64,000 nt of DNA from Hypericum androsaemum (taxonomy: Eukaryota > Streptophyta > Magnoliopsida > Malpighiales > Hypericaceae): the NCBI GenBank assembly GCA_963995505.1, contig OZ023184.1, positions 7,456,308 through 7,520,307 on the forward strand, given 5' to 3'. Both the position numbers and the translations under genes were made by a program. This document shows positions 37,401-49,235 of this stretch, in pieces. The notes under the pieces were generated by a model. That model was given only the letters and a program-made list of their open reading frames with translations. It was not told the origin of the DNA and did not search any database. Within the stretch, counting starts at the first letter, position 1, and each line of letters starts with the position of its first letter.

Positions 37401-38441
37401 GGGCAAATTACTCTCGGGCCCTTGGTATTTGGTATATTTAAGGCTCACCTTTCTGTATTCTGATAATCGATTAAAAATTCTCCGAGACTTGGTTTTATTA
37501 TACTCTCAGCCCCTCGCTGACATCAGCGATCATTTTTCTATTTTTTTAATCCTGAAATGACTATTCTAATCGTCTCCTACTTTTCTTCCGACGACCTGTC
37601 AGTTTTCTGGCGATCTTTCGGTCAATTTTCCGACGACAACCAACATCAATTAAAGAGAGAACAAAAAATCATTGCCCTGAAGAAGAACTTCTCTCAGTTA
37701 TCTAAGTTCTCAATGAAGGGTTTCTTCTTCGCCAACATCTTTAAGAAGAACGTCGCCGCCAGAACCTTGGACGAGACCACCGCCAAAATCGTCGCCCGTC
37801 GTTCGTCTTTACTGGGTTTAGGGCGTCTCGAGCCCGTCTCTACCTATTTCTGTTTGATTTAGGTCTGCGGTCCCCATGGCAGAGGACGAAGGTCGGCGAC
37901 ATCCCCGAGCTCGTGCTTCACTAGGCGGCGACGGGAGATTTTTCATTTCGACAGATCTGAAGGTAGGTCACATCTACGAGAGTTAAGGCTTCGTTGCCAT
38001 CCTCTCCAAGCCAAAACCCAAGCCAAAGAGGAGGAAGAAGCGGCGGGGGTGGAGGGTTCTATTGTCGTCGTCGCTCTTGAGCCCCAAGAACTCCATCCGC
38101 TACGATTGAATAGAGGGCAGTTCTCGGCGATTGAATAATAGCTTCTCCGGTGAGAAAATTAGGGTTCTTCCTTTGTGGTCCTTCCATCGAAGGTTCTTCC
38201 TGATATGGCGATGAACGATTGCGACGATGAACGATGGCCACGATGATTTTTTTAATTATTTTTTAATTGATTTTTGTGATGGTAAAAAAGTTATTTTACA
38301 AAGAAAAACGATCGCTGATGTTAGCGAGGGGCCTAAGAGTATAACAAAACCAAACTTCGGAGAGTTTTTAATCGATTACCGAAATAAAGGGGGGCGAGCG
38401 TGAAATATATTAAACACCAGTGACCTGAGAGTAATTTATCC
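37401..38441. mobile_element. 1.04-kb long-TIR MULE-like element
   Basis: The left end GGGCAAATTACTCTCGGG pairs with the right end, whose reverse complement is GGATAAATTACTCTCAGG. Similarity continues for about 150 bases through TAATCGATTAAAAA, CTCCGA, TTGGTTTT, TTATACTCT and CATCAGCGATC. Flanks are TAAAATGAG and AAAAATGAA (7 of 9). The interior has GC-rich, codon-like stretches (37560-37860, 37980-38080) that may be captured gene pieces, but I recognise no protein. It is non-autonomous. Confidence 0.78.
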
Positions 38442-38918
38442 AAAAATGAATGCCTTTGTTTTGGTAATTATTTTAAAAATCGTAGTCTGACCGATAGTTA
38501 ACGGTGACATGACACTTATACTAGGTTGTTTTTATTTTCAAACCTAGATAACGGATTGGACCGGTGGTAACGCCGTTGACCATCTGTTTAACCAGGTCAA
38601 GACTAAACTGTCCAAACAATTTTTTTAAAAAACTTTTAAATTTTATAATGATTTTGATACTTGTAATTGATAAATTTTGCAATAAAATTTAGAGAATATT
38701 TATAATTAGTTAATATTTTAATACTAAATATAATTAATAGTAGAAATATTATAAAAAATATAAATATTAATCGGTTAACATTTTAATACTAAATATAATT
38801 AATAGTAGAAATATTATAAAAAAATCTCCAATCGATCAGTCGATTTGAGGAATAGAAAAAATTTGAGTCCACTCCAAGTCTGTTTTTAAAAATATTGGTT
38901 TTGATATATCTACAAGTA
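38442..38918. other. AT-rich spacer with a short direct repeat
   Basis: Two copies of 'acattttaatactaaatataattaatagtagaaatattataaaaaa' type sequence lie at about 38710-38760 and 38778-38823. Nothing else is seen. Confidence 0.4.
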
Positions 38919-39533
38919 CAGTAAAACTTCTCTAAAGTGATATTGTTGGGATCAGAGAAAATTATCACTTTAGAGATGTTATCATATAAGAGGAGTTTAC
39001 ATTTTTTTACTACAAAGAAATTATTGTGTAATTCTCATTTGACAAAGACCTCTCTATCTGCTACATTCTGACCAAACAAGATATTGTCGATGTAATTTTG
39101 AATCAATCAAACAAAAATGCAAATAAAAGTCACGAGATAACTTAAATCTCGGCTTAAATCGTTATTCAAATACTACACTCGATTAAAATATTTTTTACAA
39201 CAAGACGACGATCACAAGGACCATTTGAAGATAATTCAAAAGATGAATGATCACGTAAAAGTTATCAAACAAAAAAATCTAGCACAAATTAACATCTTAA
39301 AACAATTTTCAAATTTGTAAAGTACGTAAAAATATATGTATTTATTCGAAAATATCACTTTATGCAAAAATTGAGACCGTAATTTTACTCTAAAATTTTC
39401 TGAAAAAGTATCAGTTATTACGACAGAGGGGTTATCACATTTTAACACTGATTCCGACTCGGGACCAGGATTTTTTATCAGTTTAGAGAGAGGTTATCAC
39501 TTTAGAGAGGATCACTTTACATGGGTTTTACTG
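38919..39533. mobile_element. Emigrant/pogo-like MITE with TA duplication
   Basis: The left end is CAGTAAAACTTCTCTAAAG, and the reverse complement of the right end is CAGTAAAACCCATGTAAAG. TA dinucleotides flank both (38917-38918 and 39534-39535). CAGTAAAACCTCT-type ends with TA duplication are the signature of Emigrant/Lemi1 (pogo-type, Tc1/mariner). It is 615 bases, AT-rich, without coding potential. Further TTATCACTTTAGAGA copies occur internally. Confidence 0.78.
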
Positions 39534-39619
39534 TAGAAGTAAAATTCTTTCTCAAAAAGAAAAAGAAAAAGTAGAACTCAATTGGGCCGACATCACTCCA
39601 AAGTATGAGCCCATACCAA

Positions 39620-39628
39620 TAAATAACC
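39620..39628. repeat. Left target-site duplication of the 1.66-kb element
   Basis: TAAATAACC, identical to 41289-41297. Confidence 0.9.
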
Positions 39629-41288
39629 GGTTTTTTGTCTGAATGGTGTTACTATTCATGATATTTTGTAAAAAAAGTGTCCAAATTTAAAGTATTGCGA
39701 ACGCGGTGTCCACGTGGCACGGACGTAAAAAAAAGTCAGATCTTGGACCAAGATCCGACTTTTTTTGGCAAATCTATCATCCAACTTAAAAAAGTCGGTT
39801 CTTCGCAAAATCTAACTTAAAAAGTCAGATCTTGGTAAAATAACCATAGTGCTCTTCTGGCTTGGTGGTAAAGACGCCCACATCTCACTCTTTGGTCATT
39901 GGTTCGATTCCTTCTACCAACATTTTTACAATCTTGTTTTTACTATCAACATAAATATAATATAAAATATATTAAATTGTAATAAATAGACAACGAATTC
40001 TTCATATCCAATTTGGTCTAAGTTGTGGTCCTAAGGTTATAGGTTCAATACTTGAGTTGGACTTTTTTTTAATAAAATTGTTTGTTTATCCATTATAATT
40101 GGTAATTGGTCAAATAAGTTTTTTATCAACATTTTTTATTATTATAATCAGTAATTGATCAAATAAGTTTTTTAATTAAACATTATTTTTTTATCCATTA
40201 TAATTGGTAATTGGTCAAATAATTTTTTTATAAAATTTTTTTAATCTATTATAATCGGATTTTTTAATACTTGACTTTGACAATTTTTTTAATACTTGAC
40301 TTTGATAATTTTTTTATTATCCTTTCGTTTTACTAAATCATTCACCATAATTTTGTTTTAATATTAATCATTCACTAATATTTTAATACCGATCATTCAC
40401 AAAGTGATTTAATATTCACCATAATTTTTAATATTCACCAATTTTGTTTTAATATTAGTGAATGATTTAATATTCACCATAATTTTTTTATCACTTCGTT
40501 TTAAAAATTGGTGAATATTAAACTGATTATCTTTGCTCGGTGGCTGCTCAGGAGACGTGGATGATGAATACGAAAAGCTGTTCAAGAGACTAAACCCACC
40601 CAGGTATTATTATTGCAAGTTTTCTTCATTTTGTCTTAAACCCCATGTCCAAATACAATGCCAACTTAATCTAATTACTTATTTTTTCCTTTTTTTTAAT
40701 GTAATTTTTTAGGGTGGTTATTGATAATGAGAGCTGCAAAAATTTTGACCAATTTTATTCTAATATTAGTGAATGATTTAATATTCACCATAATTTTTTT
40801 ATCACTTCGTTTTAAAAATTGGTGAATATGAAATATTAGTGAATGATTAATATTAAAACAAAATTAGGGTGAATGATTTAGTAAAACTAAGGGATAAAAA
40901 AATTATCAATGTCAAGTATTGAACGTATGACCTTAGGTCCAAAGATCACAACTTAGATCAATTTGGCTATCAAGAATTACTTGTCTAATTATTATAATTT
41001 AATTTATTTAATATAATATTTATGTTGGATAGTAAAAATTAAAAATAAGATTGTAAGAAGTTGGTATCGAACTTATGACCATTGATTAAAAAGTATCACC
41101 TTCTACCACCAAACCCAAACGCGTATAATGTCTAGTTTGCCAAGATCCGACTTTTTAAGTCGGATTGTGCCAAGATCCGACAAAAAAAGTCATCCGTCCC
41201 ACGTGGACACCAAATCCGCAATACATGAAAACCAAACACAATTTTTACAATATGCCATGAACAGTAACACCTTACAGACATTTTACCC
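39629..41288. mobile_element. 1.66-kb non-autonomous partner of the 10-kb MULE
   Basis: A perfect 9-bp duplication TAAATAACC flanks it. The left end runs GGTTTTTTGTCTGAATGGTG TTACTATTCATG, then AAAGTATTGCGAACGCGG and TGTCCACGTGGCACGGACG, then GATCTTGGACCAAGATCCGAC. This is the same order as the terminal repeat of the 10-kb element. The right end is the inverted counterpart with more changes. The arms stay similar for roughly 450 bases, and the centre (40400-40870) has a further inverted repeat with TTCACCATAATTTTTTTATC. It has no ORF, so it would need the MURA of a full element to move. Confidence 0.9.
39845..39925 (+). repeat. tRNA-like (Pol III A/B box) segment inside the MULE arm
   Basis: CTGGCTTGGTGG (A-box-like, about 39859) and GGTTCGATTCC (B-box-like, about 39900) are spaced as in a tRNA. 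A diverged reverse copy lies in the right arm at about 41060-41130 (AGTTCGATACC and TTTGGTGGTAG on the minus strand). It looks like a tRNA-derived or SINE head captured before the arms were duplicated. Confidence 0.5.
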
Positions 41289-41473
41289 TAAATAACCCGC
41301 GTTTCCCCTTTTACCCTTACTGAATCGCCCCTTCCCCTTTTCCGTGACTTTCTGGTACTCCCTCCCTCCCTCCCTCTTCCGGAGAGAAGCCATAAAAGGA
41401 ACTCCCGAGAGAGGAATAATATCCAACAACTCGAACCGCAAATTAGAAGCGACGTCGTCTTAAGCGTTGGATA
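41289..41473 (+). promoter_or_regulatory. Proximal promoter and 5' UTR of the HAKAI-like gene
   Basis: It begins with the transposon's right target duplication. It contains a CCCTCC-repeat pyrimidine run (41360-41380) and a TATA-like CATAAAAGG (about 41391). The transposon therefore sits within 190 bases of the start codon. Confidence 0.5.
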
Positions 41474-43533
41474 ATGCTTCAGATTCGTCTAAGTAAGCAA
41501 CCGGCGGAGACCGGGGGATCGCTGAAACCCTCACCGGCCGAGACGGTGACCGTCGCGTGCCCCGCGCACCTCGTCCTCGCCGATCTCCCGGTGGCCAAGG
41601 GAATCGGCGCCGCAACCGCCGCCACCTCGTCCAAGACCGTTGGGCGCCGGTCCCGCCGCGTGCTCGGGGAGCGCGTCCACTTCTGCGTCCGCTGCGACTT
41701 CCCTATCGCCATCTACGGCCGCCTGGTAATTTTTAGCATTTTTTAATTAAAAATTTATGTTTGAACTTTTCTGGATCCTCTGAGCTCTCAGTTGTAAGAG
41801 ATGTCCGGTCTAACTGTTTACTGTTTGTTTCGATTTTCCCCTGACTTGCAGAGCCCGTGCGATCATGCCTTTTGTCTCGATTGCGCTAGGAGTGATTCAA
41901 TCTGCTATATGTAAGAAGCTCTTATTTACTTTTCGTTCGCTTTCTTTTTCACGTGTGGAAGCCTATTGTGCTAAATACAGGCTAATGCCTAGAGCTGAAC
42001 TTAGTGTATCGGCATCAACTGCTAAGCTAATGCCTCGTCGGTTCCATGCTTAGTGTCTAGGAGGAGTCTAGTTCGTTATAAAACTATTGCTAGTATAGGG
42101 AAATCGTTTGTGTCCCTCGGATAGAACTTGTTCTGATACCATATTAGAGTCTCCATATCCAATTCAAAACTGACCCAACAACTTTCTACACACTCCAATA
42201 CCCTGTCTTCCTGAAGTATTTTACTGGTCCATGGGATCTAGATAATGTCTGGGGTTGCTGTCTGTGGCTGATCTGAGTTTATACCAGCTAATAAAGTTAC
42301 TTGATAGAGAGCTTAACTGCATGCATCAGCTTGTTGCAGGTGGTGGTGCGGTCTCATGCTATTGAATGTTCTCAGGTCTTGATGCTTTTACTTTCTGCTG
42401 AATGCAGCTGCGATGAAGGCATTCAGAAGATACAGACGATCAAGATGATGGAGGGGATTTTCATCTGTGCAGCCCCTCATTGTCTCAAGTCTTTTCTCAA
42501 GAGGGAGGACTTCACATCTCATATTCATGAAAGTCATTCCCACTTGCTGCAGCCAAACGGAGCAAGGGAGGATGGTAATGAGTCCGACATGCAAGGTGCC
42601 AAACCGCCTGCTCTGGATGTAGCTGTGCGAGCTCCTCCGAGGGCATTGATTTCCCCTGGTTCTAACTCCCAGAATTTCGATGGTGACGAAAAAGTCCGTC
42701 GCCCGCTGCCTCTTCAACGGCCAATGATGCCATCCAAGCAACCATTGTTTGGGCAACTTCCACACTTCCAGACAGATGGCCAGCTTGACGGCAGTCGCCC
42801 CTCAGGCTTCGATCGGCCTGTCCTCCCAAACCATTTCCAAATGCAACAAGAATCCGGTCAGTTCCCAGACAAGATGCCTGAGGTGCCCAACCCTGAATAC
42901 TCGCCTATGCATGCAGACCAGCCCCCAAATTTTGTCATGCCGATGAATCCAAACCCCATGATGGCTCCTCAATTTGGAATCCCTCCTTTCAACCCGGAGG
43001 CTGGTCAAGGTTTCTATGGTTCCCAGTATGAGATGGCCCAGATGGCCACGCCAGACTCAACACCAGAAGGTGCAGAGCAAGGATCTTTGCCGGGGTTTCC
43101 TCCAGGTTCTGTAGCAGGCATGAACTTTATGGGAAATTATCCACATCCCTGGAATGCGGGAGCTGCTCAAGGAGGACAGGTGATGGGAGATGGGTTCGGA
43201 AACATGACAGATTCTCACGGAAATATGCCGTTTTATCAAGGTGATTATGGACGCAACCCGGGAGTTCCTCCCTTGGCTGCTCTTCCCCCAGGACCTCCAC
43301 CCTCTGGCAACAAGGGCATGGAAGTCGGGCCAGGTGGTAATTCCATGGATCCAAGAGACGGGAGGGGAACCTTGGCATCACAGCCATTTCAGCATCCGCC
43401 ACCTTCGCCTCAATTATCTCATGCATCATCTTCCCAGCGAAGTAGACACTTCCACAGTGATAGAGGGCATGACGGGCAGGGTTACGGATGGCAGCATGAA
43501 AGCCGCGACGGGTTTGGAAGTGGTCAAGACTAG
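41474..43533 (+). CDS. HAKAI: RING-type E3 ubiquitin ligase HAKAI homolog
   Basis: Three exons (41474-41725, 41852-41910 and 42408-43533), in phase, giving 478 residues. The RING finger starts at CVRCDFPIAIYGRL, continues SPCDHAFCLDCARSDSICY across the exon 1-2-3 junctions, and closes with CDEGIQ. A second zinc finger, CAAPHCLKSFLKREDFTSHIHESH, follows directly, as in animal Hakai. The remaining two-thirds is disordered and rich in Pro, Gly, Gln, Met and His. In plants and animals HAKAI is a stable partner of the m6A mRNA methyltransferase complex, and in animals it also acts as an E3 ligase. The long intron 2 is about 500 bases. The last exon carries most of the protein. No defect is seen. 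Confidence 0.93.
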
Positions 43534-43818
43534 AACAATTGCTGGTTCCCTTTGCGGTACCTTATTAGTTGGAAATTAAAGTGAGAACTCTACTTGTGCG
43601 GTATCATTCTTCTATTCGCTCGATCTTTTAGATCAGATGAAAAATTTTGAGTTCTCCATTTCCTGCCATATATAGGCATTGTCTTTTTTTTTTGTTGAGG
43701 AAATAGGCCTTGTCTTATGAGTGCCCCTTCTTCTTCCATTTCCTAGTTTATTTCCTTCTTCGGGTAAGATAGGTTGCTCCTGATATATCCTTGAGTTAAA
43801 ACAATTGCCCGTTAAACC
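43534..43818. other. HAKAI 3' UTR
   Basis: Untranslated sequence up to the hAT element. The last eight bases (43811-43818) are GTTAAACC, the hAT target duplication. Confidence 0.45.
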
Positions 43819-44842
43819 CATGGTTTTAAAAAACGACCCGGAGGTCGACCCGGGATTTGTCCCGTCCTCCGGGTCACCTGGTTCGACCGGTCAGACCGCT
43901 GGTCGAACCATAGATTTTTTAATTAATATTTAATATTTAGGATTAAAATTTTATATTATATCTAACCCCCCTTCAAAGGAGTGCCACGTCTTTTGGTTTC
44001 CTGTCCACTTCAACCACAAATTTTACTTCCATACGCCTCTTATCAGATTTAGCCTGTCTCATCTAATAAAATAAATAAACAGAGCAACGATTGGAGCCTC
44101 CCAATCACCAACCCCTTACGAACCCTAAATCCCCAATTCCACTAAATCTTTTCCTTGTCCTGCAACTCCCAAGCACAATTAGGAAAAATGCAAACACATC
44201 TCGATAAAACTACCAATAGCTCACAATTTCATCCTGTACCAAAGCAAGACAACGAAATAAACACTACAAATTTTCACATATCCAAATAGATGAAGCAAGT
44301 AGGTTTGATTGAGAGATCAGAAGTTACTAGGTCAGCCAGCTGCGGGCTATGTGCGGATTGCAGAAGATCGAGCTAAGCTGGAGGGGCGGAGGCGGCCCGA
44401 GGGACTTGGAAATTGTATCGCAGAAGGACAGAACGTGGGGATCTGGTGACTTCTCTAGAAGTTGCTTACCCGGACCATCCATGTACATGGCAGTCGCAGA
44501 TGATTCTTGTGGAGAAGTAGAGTCACCATCACAGCAGAGGGAGTGCGAGAAGGTCGGGGAGCAAAACTCGGTGGTCAGCGGCGGAAGGCTCAAAAGTTGG
44601 GTTCGTCGCGAGAGGACTCATCAGAGAGAGCTAGGGTATTTTTTTTTTTGGAAAAATTCTATCATGTTCCCGTATAAAACGGATCTGACCGGTTGAAATG
44701 GATGCATGAATCACCCGGTCTGACCGAATTTTGGACGGTTCGAACAGACCCCGTATAAACCATTAAAAACAACCCGTCCCCTTGAACGATTCGCGGTCCA
44801 ACCGGTCGAACCACCAATCAGACCGTATTTTTTAAAACCATG
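43819..44842. mobile_element. Non-autonomous hAT element, 1.02 kb
   Basis: Ends CATGGTTTTAAAAAA ... TTTTTTAAAACCATG form a short inverted repeat. GTTAAACC lies on both sides (43811-43818 and 44843-44850), a perfect 8-bp duplication as expected for hAT. The subterminal regions on both sides hold many GACCGG/CCGGTC and GGTTCGACC motifs, a typical hAT binding layout. The centre has a GC-richer stretch (44340-44600) without a recognisable product. Confidence 0.85.
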
Positions 44843-44850
44843 GTTAAACC

Positions 44851-45518
44851 TCCAACTTGTCACCTTTTTTACTTTTTATATATTAAAAAAAGTTACATGA
44901 AGTCTTCATGTCAACGAGTAGTTGGGGTTGGATTGGATCCGAAATGAGCCAATTCTGAACCGTTTGGATTAAAGGACACGCGAAAACTTTTTTGTAAAAA
45001 AGTTAAAACACAGGGACTAAAAATGAAAAAAGCCTGCACAAGGGGCAAAGAATTCAACACGTGTCATTGTCATATAGCACGCGGGCCATTAAAAATAACT
45101 GAAATTACCAATGTCATAATTAGGGTATACTATTATCAGAACTGGAACATTACCATTATGAATCTTACAGTCCGGAATGATCCTTTACTCTGGACCGAAT
45201 CCACCGCCCCAGTAGTCATACAGCGGTCATGATTTATCAAATAGTAAAACTGAATACAAATAGTAAAATTTGGAACAAACTTGGAGAATCCATCATAAAA
45301 CTAGGAAATTGTAAAATCCCAGTGGTCAAATGGAACGTTTCCCAGTTGATAGACCCATCGTACCGAGGTACCAGTGACACGCAATGAAGTCCAATCGATA
45401 CTGCTCGACGAATACGGAACCATGAAATCTGTGTATACTGAAGCATCTGTTTCTTTAGAATGGTTCTTCACAGAGAACGTAATGGGCAAAAAAATTTATC
45501 CGTTTGATCACATGTCTA
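44851..45518. other. Spacer and ataxin-3-like 3' UTR
   Basis: Non-coding; no bounded element is seen. The right part is likely the 3' UTR of the minus-strand deubiquitinase gene. Confidence 0.4.
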
Positions 45519-46823
45519 TCACAATGCCGCTTTGTCGTCGGCATTCACGTTCTTGTTCGGTGGGTTACTCGCTTCGGCACTAGTCATGGTTTGGGAAGAA
45601 TCCACAAGGCTGGCAGCTATGGCAGCTTTGAGGTCTTCGTCCTCCGTGTCGGAAAGTGAAAAGAGCTGGTCATCATACAGGTCAGGAAACTGTCGGATCG
45701 TCGGACTGATTCTCTGAGGACCCTTGGATGAGCTGCACGATTTAGTGATCCTCTCAGCATCTTCAGGGGAAAGCCACTGGCCATAGCCGTTTGAGGATTC
45801 AGAGGAGATTGGGAACTCGTTTGGGAAGTTCCCCCTAACAATGAAAATGCTCCAGCCTGAGCTTTTCAGGGAGTCCAGATATGCTGCAAGATAAAACTTA
45901 GACAGGTGCTGAGGAGCCGGATAAAGACTGTCAAAGTTGTACCACTCTCCGTTAACTTTTCTAATGCAGAACCAGTGGTCATGGAGATGACAAATAAATG
46001 CATTTTCGTGATCAGGATCATTTTGTGCTGGCTCGGCTTCTGGACTGTCCATGGGAATGATAGCCAAATCCCAAACTGCAAGAGCCTTCTGCAAAACCTG
46101 CATGAAGGAAAAGCTTAATTCACATCCATTTCCGCAAAAGTTGCAAGTCGTTGAAGGGAGAGGCCATGTACACGACTAGCATGTGAGTTGGAGTTGCATC
46201 ATGTTTATATAGCCACGCCAGGGGCAAAAATATCCTCTAAAAACAACGGATCATCTGCCACCCCATGAAAACAAAAAACAGATAGTCTAGTTGCAAGGCA
46301 GTCGGATTTCCATTTGACGTCAACTTTCGGATTGGCATAAACCTGTTCTTGTCCTACCATGACCTACTTTAGAGACTCAACCATTTCAAGCAAGAGTACT
46401 CTTCCCAATAAACTACATCCATTTAAATCGTGCATGTGGCTAATCTTCCAGGTCTAGCGAACCCACACACCAGGTCCACACAAGAATCCCACGTGGACCG
46501 AACGAACCCATGTTCATACAATAAAACACCTCTTTCAAAGCCAAAGCCGGCGCTTCAACAACCGAATAATTCGAAAAGGGGGTTACCTGGATGCTGAAAT
46601 CGCCGCCGAGGGAGACGTTGTGGGAGTCGGCGGTGAGGAAGGCGCCGGAGATGACCTGGCGCTCCTGGGAGTCGAGATCGGAGGCGAGGGCGGCGAGATC
46701 CAGCTCGGAGAAGAAGGGCCCCTGAAGCGCCGTGTTCACGCAGTGGACCGCGCACAGCTGCGACTCCTGCACCTCGTGGTACAGCATCCCCCCGTTGCTA
46801 CTACTACTCCTCCCCCCTTCCAT
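45519..46823 (-). CDS. Ataxin-3-type Josephin-domain deubiquitinase
   Basis: Two coding exons (46823-46587 and 46097-45519), in phase, giving 271 residues, close to plant ataxin-3 homologs. The Josephin domain opens with YHEVQESQLCAVHCVNTAL; the Cys before AVHC is the nucleophile, and the upstream Gln forms the oxyanion hole. The catalytic His is in HDHWFCIRKVNGEWYNFDS, followed by the Asn/Asp position. A ubiquitin-interacting motif, DEDLKAAIAASLVDS, lies near residue 240, and the tail is acidic and Ser-rich. The protein would trim ubiquitin chains in proteasome-linked quality control. No polyglutamine tract is present. The gene appears functional. Exon 1 is GC-rich. Confidence 0.94.
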
Positions 46824-48299
46824 TACAAACCCCCCTCCTCTTTATTTTCTTCTTTTTTCCACTGCAAGGAACCCTAAATTCGATTGGGATTGGTTTTCGC
46901 CGCAGGAGGATTTCTGGAGTGGGGAAGAAGAAAGAATTTCCGATTTTGGTGGGGATTCTGTGTCGTCGATACACGTGTCAGATTGGGGAGGGGTTCGGTA
47001 GCGCCACCCGCTAAGTAACGGAAATTTTACGTTGGTACGATTTGATCAATTTTTTTCAGATCTGCGGGGATTTTAGAATTTTTATTACAACTTGGGTTGG
47101 AAGTTCAGCGTCTGAAATCTTACCGTGTTGTTCGTGCACATCGTATAATTCTTTGGTATGCAGCCGTAAAGTATAAACCGAACATTATTTTCCCTACTTT
47201 GGTTTTACGGTAGGCATTGTATTTACTCCCTTCTCAAACAAGGTTATTATTTTTGCAAAAGATAGAAATTAACCCATTGATTTAAGAGAAACGAGATGGT
47301 ATCTATTTAAAAAAATGAGCAAAATTTTGTGATTTTATGATATTTCAAAGAGATTTTAAATGGACACATAATGATTTGATAGATTAATGTGAGATATTAC
47401 AAAATTGTAACAATGTACATTAAAAATCTAAAATAATAATGGACATTTGTTTGAGAAAAATTCTCCATTATTTCTAAAATTTGTAATATTAATCATTTAT
47501 TTGAAAGTTCATGATATTCCAAATTTATTGCATACATTAATTTCGAATTTTGAATATTAAATCATATATAACAATTAGTCAATTAATTAGAATGAGTAAA
47601 TTTTTGTTATGACTAGGATTTGAACCCTTGTCATTCTCCATTCCACTGATTTGATTTAATCAATTTGTCTTATATTAATTTTCTAGTTTCTAAAAATATA
47701 TTGCATTTTTTACTCTCACCTTTTGGTTCCTTTTTTCTCCGGACCAATCTTACGACTTTTACTCTTAACATATTATCATGACAACAGGAAAGAAGCATCG
47801 CGCTGCAATGAGATGAGACTGCATCAGAAATGTGATTACTTGAAACAGATGTTAAAAGTTCTAGTTTCTCTGAAAATTTCTGGTGAATTAAGTTGAAACC
47901 TTTTAATTTTGTATTTGTCTTTTTAAATTGTGCAACTCAGAGTTATTGATATCATCAAGTTTCCCTTTATCTCTTCATGTTAAACTCAAAATAAAAATTA
48001 TTATTTCTCAAGTTATTCATTAGTAAATTATTTTACCCAATGAACAAAGTTATCCCCACTTACAACTTAAATGAACCACATTAATAAGTATTCCAGCCTA
48101 ATCATGCAACCTAACTAATAATTACATAGCGATTTCCAATTATTAACGCAAAGATATTAATAATATTTTTTTATGCGTGTCATATTTTATCACCCTTTGT
48201 ATTATCTACGATATAATGACTAATACATAGTCAAATAATATTCAAATTCTACTGAAATGACAACCTTCTAACATTGTATATTTTTTTAACTTTTTCTTT
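46824..48299. other. Ataxin-3-like promoter, then AT-rich spacer
   Basis: No gene is recognised. 47085-47180 resembles 57715-57795 (GTCTGAAATCTTAC and AATTCTTTGGTA blocks). GGGTTCAAATCC on the minus strand near 47620 is a lone Pol III B-box-like motif. Confidence 0.4.
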
Positions 48300-48600
48300 T
48301 TTTTACTTCAAGGGCATCAAACATATTCTTGTAGTCTTGCTCCACATTCTTCAACACTTGGCCCTTCTCTTGTAAAGCTTGTACTATTGGCTTCATTTCG
48401 TTTTGTCACATCAATAATCTCCTTTCGAAACTTCCCAAGTTTCTTCTTAATGGGATCAGCTAGCAGGCATTGGACGATCACTTTGCTCTCGAGCATCCTG
48501 TGCTCGATATTATCCTCTACAATGTAGTAGGTACTCATCCCGAAACTCACATCCTCCTCGCCGTCCTGGGTCAACTTGTATATTTTTCTTACCTTTTAAA
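48300..48600 (-). pseudogene. Frame-shifted coiled-coil gene fragment
   Basis: One frame reads a charged segment (EDNIEHRMLESKVIVQCLLA then KKKLGKFRKEIIDVTKR). After a shift the next frame continues with a heptad-like stretch (EMKPIVQALQEKGQVLKNVE, then QDYKNMFDALE). The change of frame within continuous coding-like sequence indicates a broken gene. The family is not recognised. A further frame at 48589-48780 (MMDQHDGNLAEKMRMMNYLL) may belong to it. Confidence 0.45.
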
Positions 48601-48959
48601 TAACCAAATGTTAGAAAGTTTGGGCCAATGATAGAGAGTCGTTACAACTTCACAAATGAAGGCACGCAATAGATAGTTCATCATTCGCATCTTCTCAGCT
48701 AAATTACCATCATGTTGATCCATCATGAATAAGAAATTAAGAAAATATGAAACATTAGTTGAAATATTCTGTTTCAAAAAAACAAATAAAGTTTGACCTA
48801 AATCTAAATTGTGAATGCATAAATTCGGTAGAAAACTCATACATTGTCTGTCTCATACCAAATAAAAGATGGCCATATTTGAGATTATTGTTTGGTTTGA
48901 CCGTGTTTCTCATGTCCATGTTCACCAGCGATCTCAATATTCTAATAATTTTATTTTCG

Positions 48960-49235
48960 TCCAAAAATAGTGATGGACAAAAAAACTCTAAAAGAGAAAT
49001 TAAATAAATATAGATATAAAAATATTACAATAGAATATATATATATATACACACATATATATGAGATAGGTAATATTACATTACTCACATGTCTCTTTAT
49101 CTCCTATAAGCAACGATGGACAACAAAAAAGTTTAAAGAGTACATAAAAAATAAAAAAATAAATATTTATATATAAAATAATACAACTAATTACAGATAT
49201 ACTAGCTAAATAATGATAAATTAATGTCATATGGA
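48960..49235. repeat. AT-rich tandem repeat, left block
   Basis: About two units of 110-130 bases with ATTACTCACATGTCTCTTTA, TCTCCTATAAG, AAAGTTT.A.GAGTA and ATA.AATAATACAA. The same unit recurs at 53020-54420 on the other side of the NAC-like array. Confidence 0.7.

Noticed and set aside
37557..37862. 101-residue frame in the long-TIR element as a captured host gene
   Set aside because: It resembles coding sequence in composition, but I recognise no family and cannot define exons.
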